A program made the translations under genes and the position numbers. The notes under the pieces are model-generated. The model did no database searches and was not told the origin of the DNA. It saw only the letters and a program-made list of their open reading frames with translations. Shown here piece by piece: positions 42,047-50,028 of a DNA stretch of 64,000 bases. Origin of the DNA: JAOPZW01 sp963851295 (GTDB lineage Bacteria > Actinomycetota > Thermoleophilia > Solirubrobacterales > Solirubrobacteraceae); assembly GCA_963851295.1 (NCBI GenBank), contig CAWKOS010000001.1, forward strand, positions 1,364,001-1,428,000, given 5' to 3'. Position 1 is the first letter of the stretch. Each line of letters begins with the position of its first letter.

Positions 42047-42246
42047 ACGTCTTCGTCGCCACCGACGCCTGCAAGGGCTGCGGCGCCTGCCTGGCGACGT
42101 GCCCCGAGCGCGCCCTGCGCCCGGCGCCGGGCGGCTGGCTGCTGCGCGGCGAGGCGCCGCTCATCACCCTCGCCGACCGCTGCACGGGCTGCGGCGAGTG
42201 CATGGAGATCTGCCCGGCCGACGCCTTCGTCGAGCGCGCCGCATGA
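42043..42246 (+). CDS. Small two-cluster ferredoxin
   Basis: 67-residue protein with two CxxCxxCxxxC(P) motifs: CKGCGACLATCP (from C11) and CTGCGECMEICP, binding two [4Fe-4S] clusters. GTG 42043 overlaps cobE and cobH overlaps its end, 4 bp each, so it is translated as part of the cobalamin operon. It could supply electrons to a corrin-ring step, to Co(II) reduction before adenosylation, or to CbiX. Redox enzymes CobG, CobZ and CobR are not in the window. The role is inferred from location only. Confidence 0.9.
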   Translation: MNVFVATDACKGCGACLATCPERALRPAPGGWLLRGEAPLITLADRCTGCGECMEICPADAFVERAA

Positions 42247-42839
42247 GCCACGCCGTCCACCCGATCGAGGCCGAGAGCTACCGCATCCTGCGCGCGCGGG
42301 TGGACCTCTCGCACCTGCCGCCGCTGACGCGAGCGGTGACCGAGCGCGTCGTCCACGCCTCGGCCGACCTCGAGTACGCCGAGACGCTGATCGCCGACGA
42401 GGAGGCCCTGCGCGCGGGGCGCGACGCGCTGCTCGCCGGCGCCCCCGTCGTGTGCGACACGCGCATGGTCGCGGGCGGCATCACGCGGCTGGAGGCGAGC
42501 GTGGCGCTGCTCGATCCGCGCACGCCGCAGCTCGCGGCGAGCGAGGGGATCACCCGCACGGCCGCGGCGATGCGGCTGGCCGCCGACGAGACCGGGCCGG
42601 GCGCGGTGTGGGTCGTGGGCAACGCGCCGACCGCGCTCTTCGAGCTCCTGGAGCACCCGCCGCCCGAGCCGGCGCTCATCGTCGGCCTGCCGGTCGGCTT
42701 CGTGGGCGCCGCGGAGGCGAAGGCGGCGCTCGCCGCCTCGGGCCTGCCGTGCGTGGCCAACCGGGGCGACAAGGGCGGCTCGGCGGTCGCCGCCGCGGCG
42801 GTCAACGCGCTGCTCTACTTCGAAGAGGACGCGGCGTGA
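42243..42839 (+). CDS. cobH: Precorrin-8X methylmutase
   Basis: 198-residue CobH/CbiC, which moves the C11 methyl group to C12 to give hydrogenobyrinate or cobyrinate. The catalytic His lies in ERVVHASADLEYAETL, and VVCDTRMVAGGITR, VGNAPTALFEL, VGLPVGFVGAAEAK and NRGDKGGSAVAAAAVNAL are all diagnostic. ATG 42243 overlaps the ferredoxin gene by 4 bp. Confidence 0.96.
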   Translation: MSHAVHPIEAESYRILRARVDLSHLPPLTRAVTERVVHASADLEYAETLIADEEALRAGRDALLAGAPVVCDTRMVAGGITRLEASVALLDPRTPQLAASEGITRTAAAMRLAADETGPGAVWVVGNAPTALFELLEHPPPEPALIVGLPVGFVGAAEAKAALAASGLPCVANRGDKGGSAVAAAAVNALLYFEEDAA

Positions 42840-43489
42840 GGCTGAGCTGGCCCGACGACGCGCTGCTCGTCACGCTCGACGCGCCGCACCGCTGCCTGTC
42901 GAGCGCGGTCCACGGCGGCGGGCTGGCGAGCGCGCGGCACTGGCTGAACCTGCAGGTCCCCCACGACTACGCGCGCACCGACCCCGAGGCGCACTTGGCC
43001 GAGGTCGCGCGCGCCAACGGTCTCGACCCCGACGAGGTCGTCGGCATGCTCACCGCCGCCGACGTCCGCGCGGGGGTCCGCCGCGACCGCGGCCCTGTGA
43101 GCGCCGTGGCCACGGTCGGCATCGGCCAGCCGCTGGCCGCCGCGGGCCGCCGGCCGCGCCCGCTGCCGCGCATCGGGACGATCAACGCGTTCGTGGTCGT
43201 TCGCCACGGCCTCACCGACGCCGCGCTCGTGACCGCCGTCCAGACCGCCACCGAGGCCAAGACGCAGGCGCTCGCCGACGCGGGCGTGCGCGCGCTGAAC
43301 CACGACGGTCCCGCCACGGGAACGGCGACCGACGCGATCTGCGTCGCCACCCCACCCGGCGGCGACGTCGCCTTCGCCGGGCCGGCGACGGCGATCGGCG
43401 CGGCCATCGCCCACGCGGTGCACGGCGCCGTGCTCTCGGGCGCGCGCATCCACCAGCGCACGGTCGCCGCTCGGAGGCGGATGGCGTGA
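42836..43489 (+). CDS. cbiZ: Adenosylcobinamide amidohydrolase CbiZ
   Basis: 217-residue CbiZ, which cleaves the aminopropanol chain of adenosylcobinamide (and, in some bacteria, of pseudocobalamin) to give adenosylcobyrate for reassembly. Recognisable blocks are LSSAVHGGGLASARHWLNLQV, VGMLTAADVRAG, ATVGIGQPLAAAG and TEAKTQALADAGV. It is a salvage enzyme inside a de novo operon. GTG 42836 overlaps cobH by 4 bp. Confidence 0.92.
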   Translation: MRLSWPDDALLVTLDAPHRCLSSAVHGGGLASARHWLNLQVPHDYARTDPEAHLAEVARANGLDPDEVVGMLTAADVRAGVRRDRGPVSAVATVGIGQPLAAAGRRPRPLPRIGTINAFVVVRHGLTDAALVTAVQTATEAKTQALADAGVRALNHDGPATGTATDAICVATPPGGDVAFAGPATAIGAAIAHAVHGAVLSGARIHQRTVAARRRMA

Positions 43490-45246
43490 GGCGACCGCTC
43501 CTGGGCCCCGAGCTCGACCCCTCGCGCGCGAGCGAGCGCGCCGCCGACCCGCGCGGCTGGCGGATGGACGACGCCGCCCGCGACGCGCTGGCCGCGATCA
43601 TCGCGGGCCGCCGCGACGTGCGCCGCTTCCGCCCCGACCCGGTCGACGACGCGGTCCTCGAGCGCGTGCTCGAGGCCGCGCACCGCGCGCCCTCGGTCGG
43701 CCTCTCGCAGCCGTGGCGCTTCGTCGTCGTGCGCGGCGCCGAGACCCGCGCGCGCGTGCGCGCTCTGGCCGAGCGCGAGCGCGCGCGCCAGGCGCCGCGC
43801 TTCGGCCCGCGCGCCCGCGCCTTCCTGGACCAGAAGGTCGAGGGCGTGCTCGAGGCGCCCGTCGGCGTCTGCGTCTGCTGCGTGCCGCCGCCCGAGGGCG
43901 CCGAGGTGCTCGGTCGCGGCACGATCCCCGCCACCGACGTCTACTCGACCGCCTGCGCGATCCAGAACCTGTGGCTGACCGCGCGCGCCGAGGGCCTGGG
44001 CGTCGGCTGGGTGAGCTTCTACCGCCCCGACGAGCTGCGCGCCGTGCTCGGGATCCCCGAGGCCGTCGAGCCGGTCGCGTGGCTGTGTCTCGGCTGGCCC
44101 GACGAGCGCCCGCTGCGCCCCGGCCTCGAGCGCGCCGGCTGGGCCGCGCGGCGCCCGCTGCGCGACGTCGTCCACGACGAGTGTTGGCCCGCCGAGGCCG
44201 GCCCGGGCGCGCGCGCGGCACCCGTGCCCGACGCCGCCGCCCGCATCGCCGCCCGCGACCGCGCCGACCGCCTCGTCAAGCCCGCCGGCAGCCTCGGCGC
44301 GCTGGAGGACCTCGTCGAGCGCTGGAGCGCCGCCACCGGGGCGCCGCCCACCGCACCGCTGCGCGCCGCGCACCTCGTCTGCGCCGCCGACCACGGCCAC
44401 GCCGCGCGCGGCACGAGCCTGTTCGACGGCGCCGTCTCGGGCCAGGTGGCCGCGGCCGCCGCGCGCGGCGAGACGGCGATCGGCGTCCTCGCGCGCGCGC
44501 GCGATGAGACGCTGCTGGTGGCCGACCTCGGCCTGCGCGACGGCACGCCGCCGGGCTGCGTCGACCGCCGCTGCGCGGACGGGACGGCCGACTTCGTCGA
44601 GGGGCCCGCCATGACCGCGGCGCAGCGCGACCACGCGCTGGCCGCCGGCGCCGCACTCGCGCGCACGCTGCTCGACGACACGCGCGCGAACTGCCTCGTC
44701 CTCGGCGAGATCGGCATCGGCAACACCGCGACCGCCGCGGCCCTGCTGTGCGCGCTGACCGGCGCGCTCCCCGACGAGGTCGTCGGGCGCGGCACGGGCC
44801 TCGACGCCCAGGGCGTGGCGCGCAAGGCGCGGACGATCGCCGCGGCGCTGGCGCGGGCCGGCGCCGCGGGCGACGTGGGCGCCGACCCCGCCGACGTCCT
44901 GCGCGAGCTCGGCGGCCTCGAGCTCGCAGCGCTCGCCGGCGCCGTCCACGCCGCCCACGACGCCCGCACCCCCGTGCTCCTCGACGGGCTCGCGGTCGGC
45001 GTCGCCGCGCTGGTCGCCGTCCGCCTGCGGCCGGCGTGCCGCGAGTGGCTCGTCGCCGGCCACCGCTCGGCCGAGCCCGCCCATGCGCTCGTGCTCGAGG
45101 AGCTCGGCCTCGAGCCGCTGCTGGACCTGCGCCTGCGCCTCGGGGAGGCCAGCGGCGCCGCGCTGGCGCTTCCGCTCATCGAGGCGGCCGGGCGGCTGCA
45201 CCGCGAGATGGCCACCTTCGCGGAGGCCGGCGTCGATGGGCCGTAG
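43486..45246 (+). CDS. BluB-CobT fusion: DMB synthase plus NaMN:DMB phosphoribosyltransferase
   Basis: 586 residues. The N-terminal nitroreductase-fold BluB (about 1-230, with RRDVRRFRPDPVDDAVLERV, HRAPSVGLSQPWRFV and ARAEGLGVGWVSFY) fragments FMNH2 with oxygen to 5,6-dimethylbenzimidazole. The C-terminal CobT (about 240-586, with KPAGSLGALEDLVERWS, CAADHGHAARG, GEIGIGNTATAAALL and the catalytic Glu in RLGEASGAALALPL) couples it to nicotinate mononucleotide to form alpha-ribazole phosphate. GTG 43486 overlaps cbiZ by 4 bp. BluB needs oxygen, so the organism makes its lower ligand aerobically. Confidence 0.94.
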   Translation: MRRPLLGPELDPSRASERAADPRGWRMDDAARDALAAIIAGRRDVRRFRPDPVDDAVLERVLEAAHRAPSVGLSQPWRFVVVRGAETRARVRALAERERARQAPRFGPRARAFLDQKVEGVLEAPVGVCVCCVPPPEGAEVLGRGTIPATDVYSTACAIQNLWLTARAEGLGVGWVSFYRPDELRAVLGIPEAVEPVAWLCLGWPDERPLRPGLERAGWAARRPLRDVVHDECWPAEAGPGARAAPVPDAAARIAARDRADRLVKPAGSLGALEDLVERWSAATGAPPTAPLRAAHLVCAADHGHAARGTSLFDGAVSGQVAAAAARGETAIGVLARARDETLLVADLGLRDGTPPGCVDRRCADGTADFVEGPAMTAAQRDHALAAGAALARTLLDDTRANCLVLGEIGIGNTATAAALLCALTGALPDEVVGRGTGLDAQGVARKARTIAAALARAGAAGDVGADPADVLRELGGLELAALAGAVHAAHDARTPVLLDGLAVGVAALVAVRLRPACREWLVAGHRSAEPAHALVLEELGLEPLLDLRLRLGEASGAALALPLIEAAGRLHREMATFAEAGVDGP

Positions 45247-46162
45247 CGCGGCGGCCGCCCTGCTCGCCGGCGTGGCGCTCGACGAGGCGCTCGGCGACCC
45301 CGCGCGCCTGCACCCCGTGGCCGGCTTCGGCGCCGCCGCGGCCGCCGCCGAGCGCGCCGTCTATCGCCCCTCGCGCGCGACCGGCGCGCTCTACGCGGCG
45401 GCCGCCGTCGCCGTCCCCACGGCCGCGGCGCTCGCCGTCCAGCGCCGCGTCGGCCGCCGCGCCGCGCTGGCCGCCGCCTGCCTCGCGGTGACCCTGGGCG
45501 GGCGCACGCTGCGGCGCACGGCGCTGCGGATGGCCGACCTCCTGGACGCCGGAGACCTCGACGGCGCCCGCGCCCTCGCCCCCGCGCTCGTCGCCCGCAG
45601 GCCCGACGACCTCGATGCCCGCGAACTCGCGCGCGCGACCGTCGAGTCGCTCGCCGAGAACACCGCCGACGCGGTCGCGGGCCCGCTCGTGTGGACGGCG
45701 GTCGCGGGCGCGCCCGGCGCCGTCGCCTACCGGGCCGCCAACACGCTCGACGCGATGGTCGGCTACCGCGACGAGCGCTACCGGGCCTTCGGCTGGGCCG
45801 CGGCGCGCCTCGACGACGCGCTCAACTGGCCGGTCTCGCGCCTGACCGCGGCGGCGACGATCGCCGCCGCGCCGCTGGCCGGCGCCGACGCCCGCGGCGC
45901 CGCGCGCGCGTGGCGGCGCGACGGCCATCGCCACCCGAGCCCGAACGGCGGCCAGGTCGAGGCCGCCTTCGCGGGCGCCCTCGGCGTGCGCCTCGGCGGC
46001 GCCAACCGCTACGGCGACGTGGTCGAGCTGCGCCCCCACCTCGGCGACGGCGCGCCGCCCGACACGGCCGCGATCCGCCGCGCCGCGCGCCTGTCGGCGT
46101 GCGCGGGCTGGCTGCTGGCCGCCGCGCTGGCGCTCGTCGCCCGGAGGCGCCGGTGGGCCTGA
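45236..46162 (+). CDS. cbiB: Adenosylcobinamide-phosphate synthase
   Basis: 308-residue membrane protein (CbiB/CobD) attaching (R)-1-amino-2-propanol phosphate to cobyric acid. Family blocks are LDEALGDPARLHPVAGFG, ATVESLAENTADAVAGPLVWTA, AYRAANTLDAMVGYRDERY and DGHRHPSPNGGQVEAAFAGALGVRLGGANRYG (in parts). Four to five helices are expected. ATG 45236 lies 11 bp inside the end of bluB-cobT, and cobU starts 10 bp before its stop. Confidence 0.95.
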   Translation: MGRSAAAALLAGVALDEALGDPARLHPVAGFGAAAAAAERAVYRPSRATGALYAAAAVAVPTAAALAVQRRVGRRAALAAACLAVTLGGRTLRRTALRMADLLDAGDLDGARALAPALVARRPDDLDARELARATVESLAENTADAVAGPLVWTAVAGAPGAVAYRAANTLDAMVGYRDERYRAFGWAAARLDDALNWPVSRLTAAATIAAAPLAGADARGAARAWRRDGHRHPSPNGGQVEAAFAGALGVRLGGANRYGDVVELRPHLGDGAPPDTAAIRRAARLSACAGWLLAAALALVARRRRWA

Positions 46163-46698
46163 CCGTCGTCCTCGGCGCCCGCCGCTCGGGCAAGAGCGCG
46201 GTGGCCGAGCGCCTGGCGCTGGCCGCGGGCGCGCCCGTCGTCTACCTCGCGCCGCTCACGGTCACCGACCCGGAGCTGCTGGCGCGCGTCGCCGCCCACC
46301 GCGCGCGGCGCCCGCCCGAGTGGCGCACCGTCGAGTCCCACGACCCGCTCGGCGCGCTCGACGGCGTCGCGCCGGGCGAGACCGTGATCCTCGACTCGCT
46401 GGGCACGTGGGTCTCCGAGGCGCTGTGGCGCGGCGGCGCACTCGAGGATCCGCCGCGCAGCGATCCCGGCCCGACGCTCGCCGGCCTCGCCGACGCGGTC
46501 GACACCTTCGCGGCCCGCACCGCCGCGCGGCCCGAGACGACGCTCGTCGTCGCCGAGGAGGCCGGCTGGGGCCCGGTGCCGCCCGATCCCTCGACGCGCC
46601 GGTGGCTCGACGCGCTGGGCGACGCCGCGCAGGCGTGCGTGCGCCGCGCCGACCGCGCGCTGCTCGTCGTGGCGGGCCGGGAGATCGAGCTGACGTGA
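46153..46698 (+). CDS. cobU: Adenosylcobinamide kinase/guanylyltransferase
   Basis: 181-residue CobU/CobP, which phosphorylates adenosylcobinamide and adds GMP. The P-loop is VVLGARRSGKSAVAE (normally GGARSGKS). RVAAHRARRPPEWRTVE contains the guanylylated-His region, and VILDSLGTWVSEAL is the Walker-B-like motif. Start is GTG 46153, overlapping cbiB by 10 bp; cobC overlaps its end by 4 bp. Confidence 0.92.
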   Translation: MGLTVVLGARRSGKSAVAERLALAAGAPVVYLAPLTVTDPELLARVAAHRARRPPEWRTVESHDPLGALDGVAPGETVILDSLGTWVSEALWRGGALEDPPRSDPGPTLAGLADAVDTFAARTAARPETTLVVAEEAGWGPVPPDPSTRRWLDALGDAAQACVRRADRALLVVAGREIELT

Positions 46699-47705
46699 TC
46701 GTCGACCTCCACCTCCACGCCGACACCCTCGCCCGCGGCGCGCGCGAGGATCTCGCGGTCAACGTCGTCGCGGGCGGCCCGCCGCCGTGGCTGCGTGCCG
46801 CCGTCGCCGCCGCGCTGGCGGGCGTCGGCGCCTACCCGGACGAGGCCGAGGCGACCGCGGCCGTCGCGGAGCGCCACGGGCGCGACGTCAGGGAGGTCGT
46901 CCTCCTCAACGGCGCCAGCCAGGCGTTTTGGCTCGCCGCCGGGCTCGCGCCGCGCCGCCCCGTGTGCGTGCACCCGTCGTTCACCGAGCCCGACGTCGCC
47001 CTGCGCGCCGCCCGGCGCCCGCCGCGCCGTGCGGCGCTGGAGCCTCCGTGGACGCTTCACCCCGACGCCGTCCCCGACGACGCCGACCTCGTCGTCCTCG
47101 GCAACCCGACCAACCCGACCGGCGTCCTGCACCCGCGCGCCGCGATCGCGGCGCTCTGCCGCCCGGGGCGGATGACGTTGGTCGACGAGTCGTTCATGGA
47201 CTTCGTCCCCGGCGAGCCCGAGGCGCTCGCGGGCGAGCGCGCGCTGCCCGGCCTCGTCGTCGTGCGCAGCCTGACCAAGCTCCACGCGATCCCCGGCCTG
47301 CGGGCGGGCTACCTGCTCGCCCCGGCGCCGCTGGCCGCGCGCCTGCGCGCGCAGCGTCCGGCGTGGTCGGTCAACGCGCTCGCGCTGGCGGCCACCGCCG
47401 CGTGCGCGCGCCGCCCCGACCACGCGGCGGCGATCGCCCGCGAGACCTCCGCCGCGCGCGCCGACCTCGCCGCGCGCCTGGAGAACCTGCCCGGCGCGAC
47501 CGTCCACCCGGGCGCGGCGAACTTCGTCCTCGTGCACGTCGAGGGCGGGGGCGACGCGGCGCGGCGCCTGCGCGACGACGGCATCGCCGTGCGCCCCTGC
47601 GGCTCGTTTCCCGGCCTCACCGACGACCACCTGCGCGTCGCCGTCCGCGAGCCCGGCGCGCACGCGCGTCTGGCCGCCGCGCTCGCCGAAGCGCTCAGTC
47701 GGTAG
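46695..47705 (+). CDS. cobC: Threonine-phosphate decarboxylase-like PLP enzyme
   Basis: 336-residue fold-type I aminotransferase relative named CobC in Pseudomonas and CobD in Salmonella. The enzyme decarboxylates L-threonine-O-3-phosphate to aminopropanol phosphate for CbiB. The PLP lysine lies in VRSLTKLHAIPGLRAGYLLAP, with LGNPTNPTGVLHPR and VDESFMDF upstream. The start is GTG 46695, overlapping cobU by 4 bp. It is the last gene of the operon; its end overlaps the converging DUF1348 gene by 11 bp. It requires L-threonine phosphate, for which no PduX kinase is present here. Confidence 0.9.
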   Translation: MIVDLHLHADTLARGAREDLAVNVVAGGPPPWLRAAVAAALAGVGAYPDEAEATAAVAERHGRDVREVVLLNGASQAFWLAAGLAPRRPVCVHPSFTEPDVALRAARRPPRRAALEPPWTLHPDAVPDDADLVVLGNPTNPTGVLHPRAAIAALCRPGRMTLVDESFMDFVPGEPEALAGERALPGLVVVRSLTKLHAIPGLRAGYLLAPAPLAARLRAQRPAWSVNALALAATAACARRPDHAAAIARETSAARADLAARLENLPGATVHPGAANFVLVHVEGGGDAARRLRDDGIAVRPCGSFPGLTDDHLRVAVREPGAHARLAAALAEALSR

Positions 47706-48123
47706 CGATCCGCCGCTCGCTCGCGTCGATGCGGTAGTCGTTGATGCTCGCGTCGCGCCGGCGCATGAGCCCGGTCTCCTCGTCGAACTCCCAGTGCTCG
47801 TTGCCGTGGCTGCGCCACCACTGGCCGTCGCCGTCGCGCGACTCGTACTCGAAGCGCACCGAGATGCGGTTGCCCTGGTAGCACCACAGCTCCTTGCGCA
47901 GGCGGTAGTCGAGCTCGCGCGCCCACTTGCGGCGCAGGAACTCGCGGATGGCGTCGCGGCCCTGGAAGAACTCGTCGCGGTTGCGCCATTGCGAGTCCTC
48001 GGTGTAGGCCAGGGCGACGCGATCGGGGTCGCGCGTGTTCCAGGCGTCCTCGGCGACCTGGACCTTGCGGCGCGCGCTCTCCTCGTCGAAGGGAGGCAGG
48101 ATCACGGGCGGGCCTGAGCTCAT
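47695..48123 (-). CDS. DUF1348 / NTF2-like protein
   Basis: 142-residue cone-fold (nuclear transport factor 2-like) protein of the DUF1348 family. Almost every conserved block is present: KVQVAEDAWNTRDPDRVALAY, SQWRNRDEFFQGRDAIREFL, RKWARELDYRLRKELW, NRISVRFEYE and GNEHWEFDEETGLMRRRDAS. Function is not established for the family. Start at ATG 48123 follows GGGAGC. It faces the end of the cobalamin operon and diverges from the secreted SGNH hydrolase. Confidence 0.9.
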   Translation of the reverse strand: MSSGPPVILPPFDEESARRKVQVAEDAWNTRDPDRVALAYTEDSQWRNRDEFFQGRDAIREFLRRKWARELDYRLRKELWCYQGNRISVRFEYESRDGDGQWWRSHGNEHWEFDEETGLMRRRDASINDYRIDASERRIATD

Positions 48124-48144
48124 GTGCAGAAGCTCCCAGAACTC

Positions 48145-48180
48145 CCACGCGCGCGCACGCGCGTGGTACTGATCCGTACC
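48145..48180. promoter_or_regulatory. Two adjacent inverted repeats between divergent genes
   Basis: CCACGCGCG, 4 nt, CGCGCGTGG (48145-48166, perfect 9-bp arms), overlapped by GGTAC, 6 nt, GTACC (48165-48180). They lie in the 92-bp gap between the DUF1348 and SGNH hydrolase genes. Candidate operator or cruciform; no cognate regulator is adjacent. Confidence 0.4.
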
Positions 48181-48215
48181 GGCGCAGGGGACCACGCGCG
48201 ATCGGAGGAAGGGTC

Positions 48216-49424
48216 ATGAGGAAGGTCGTGTCGGTTGCGTTCGCCGTCGTCGCGGCGGCGGGTCTCAACGCGGTGCCCGCGCTCGCGGACGGGCCCGGTG
48301 TCGGGACCCCGGCCGTGGTCAGCGTCGGCGACTCGGCGATCTCCGGCGAGGCCGGGCGCTGGGCGGGCAACACCAACGGCTCGCCGGGCAACGTCGACGC
48401 CCTCGGCTCGACCGCCTACTACGACAACGCCGGCAGCACGGCCGAGCTCATCCACGGCTGCCACCGCTCGAAGTCCTCGGAGATCGGCATCGGCGTCGCC
48501 GGCAACGTGCTCTCGGCCAACCTGGCGTGCTCGGGCGCGCGGACGGCCACCCAGCCCTTCAGCAGCGGCAGCGACTTCAAGCCCGGGCTGGACTTCTACG
48601 ACGACGGCGCCGGGCACATCGGCCAGGCCGCGGCGCTGCAGCAGTACGCGAGCACGCACAACGTCAAGCTCGTCGTCGCCCTCATCGGCGCCAACGACTA
48701 CGGCTTCGCCGACATCGTCCAGCAGTGCGTCCTGGACTGGCTGACCTCGCCGTCGTGGTGGAAGAACTTCTGCAACGACGACTCGAGCATGACCTCCAAG
48801 TTCACGGCGGCCAACGTGGCCGCGATCACCGCGCGGGTCAAGGCCGCCTACGTGAACGTGCAGACCGCGATGCGCAACGCCCACTACGCCGACGGCTCGT
48901 GGACGCTGCTCGCGCAGACCTACTCCTCACCGCTGCCCAACGGCTCGGGCATCCGCTATCCCGAGAGCGGCTGGACGCGCCAGAGCGTCGGCGGCTGCGG
49001 CACCTGGAACGCCGACGCCAACTGGGCCAACGCCACCGTGGTGGCCAAGCTCAACCAGAGCGTGCGCGACGCGGCCGGGTCGCTCGGGGTGAGGCTCTTC
49101 GAGGCCCAGAACGCGCTCGTCGGCCACCGGCTGTGCGAGACCACCGACGGCCTGCTCGAGGAGGAGGGGCTGTCGAGCTGGCACGCCGCGGGCGCCGCCG
49201 ACAAGTCCGAGTGGGTCTCGCAGATCCGCACGACGACGACGCTCTTCGGCCCCTACCAGCTCCAGGAGGACGCCCACCCGTCCTACTGGGGCCAGCTCGC
49301 GCTGCGCAACTGCGTGCGCCAGGCCTACAACGGCGGCGCGCCGCGCGGCGGCACGTGCACGCGCACGACGACCGGGCTCGACGCCCAGGGCGAGCCGAAC
49401 ATGGCGTTCGCGGCCTCCTCCTAG
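48216..49424 (+). CDS. Secreted SGNH/GDSL hydrolase
   Basis: 402 residues with a Sec signal peptide (about 1-24, ending ALA-DG). The catalytic Ser is S40 in VSVGDSAISGE, block III is LIGANDYGF with N160, and the C-terminal His is H354 in QEDAHPSYWG. The residue three before that His is Glu351 rather than the usual Asp of DxxH, though Asp352 adjoins it. Several cysteines suggest disulfides in an exported lipase or carbohydrate esterase. The ribosome site GGAGGAAGG precedes ATG 48216. Its stop overlaps that of the converging tetR gene (CTAG). Confidence 0.88.
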   Translation: MRKVVSVAFAVVAAAGLNAVPALADGPGVGTPAVVSVGDSAISGEAGRWAGNTNGSPGNVDALGSTAYYDNAGSTAELIHGCHRSKSSEIGIGVAGNVLSANLACSGARTATQPFSSGSDFKPGLDFYDDGAGHIGQAAALQQYASTHNVKLVVALIGANDYGFADIVQQCVLDWLTSPSWWKNFCNDDSSMTSKFTAANVAAITARVKAAYVNVQTAMRNAHYADGSWTLLAQTYSSPLPNGSGIRYPESGWTRQSVGGCGTWNADANWANATVVAKLNQSVRDAAGSLGVRLFEAQNALVGHRLCETTDGLLEEEGLSSWHAAGAADKSEWVSQIRTTTTLFGPYQLQEDAHPSYWGQLALRNCVRQAYNGGAPRGGTCTRTTTGLDAQGEPNMAFAASS

Positions 49425-49990
49425 CCCGCGACCACCAGCAGCGGGCGCAGCTGGCGCCCGGCGCGGCGCAGCACCTGCGCGTCGCGCCGGGCGCGGGCCA
49501 GCACGAGGGCGCCCTCCAGCGCGCCGATCACGAGGTCGGCGCGCTCGGAGGCCTGCTCGCGCTCGAAGCCGGCCGCCTCCAGGCGCGCGCGCAGCGGCGC
49601 CAGCCAGCGCTCGAAGCCCGCCTGCGCGGCGGCCCGGATCGGCTCGCTGCGCGGCGCGACCTCGAGCGTCGTGGTGGCGATCGGGCAACCGCGCTCGAAG
49701 TCCGAGCCCTCCAGCCCGGCGGCGAGCAGGCCCGCGAGCGCCTCGACGGCGTCGGGGACCGACGCGTGCGCGCGCAGCAGGTGCTCCACGGCCCCGGCGA
49801 CCTGGTCGCCGGCGCGCGCGATCGCCTCGGCGCCGATCTGCTCCTTGCCGTCGGGGAAGTAGTGGTAGAGCGACCCGCGCGGCGCGCCGCTGCGCTCCAG
49901 CAGCTCGTTCAGGCCGGTGCCGTGGTAGCCCTGGCGCTGGAGCAGATCCACGGCGGCATCGAGCAGTCGATCGCGGCCCGACGGCGGCAT
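49421..49990 (-). CDS. TetR/AcrR-family regulator, LmrA/YxaF-like
   Basis: 189-residue TetR repressor. The helix-turn-helix part is RDRLLDAAVDLLQRQGYHGTGLNELLERSGAPRGSLYHYFPDGKEQIGAEA (in parts), and the ligand domain reads FERGCPIATTTLEVAP, which is typical of the LmrA/YxaF subgroup. ATG 49990 lies 9 nt after a candidate -10, and the palindrome AGACCGATCT sits in its promoter, so autorepression is likely. Downstream of the MTHFR gene on the same strand but apparently with its own promoter. Target genes beyond itself are unknown. Confidence 0.92.
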   Translation of the reverse strand: MPPSGRDRLLDAAVDLLQRQGYHGTGLNELLERSGAPRGSLYHYFPDGKEQIGAEAIARAGDQVAGAVEHLLRAHASVPDAVEALAGLLAAGLEGSDFERGCPIATTTLEVAPRSEPIRAAAQAGFERWLAPLRARLEAAGFEREQASERADLVIGALEGALVLARARRDAQVLRRAGRQLRPLLVVAG

Positions 49991-49999
49991 CGACCCCTA

Positions 50000-50028
50000 A
50001 GTAGACCGATCTTCATAACGGCCGTCAA
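50000..50028 (-). promoter_or_regulatory. tetR promoter with operator in the spacer
   Basis: On the minus strand: TTGACG (50023-50028), 17 bp, TCTACT (50000-50005), with transcription predicted to start about at the tetR start codon. The palindrome AGATCGGTCT (50003-50012) overlaps the spacer and -10. It resembles the AGAnCGGTCT-type boxes bound by LmrA/QdoR-like TetR proteins. The -35 overlaps the MTHFR stop codon. Confidence 0.55.

Noticed and set aside
21025..47705. cobK, cobS/cobV, cobF, cobG or a full cbiG hidden in the cobalamin region
   Set aside because: Every frame in the operon is accounted for by another protein; no matching motif on either strand.
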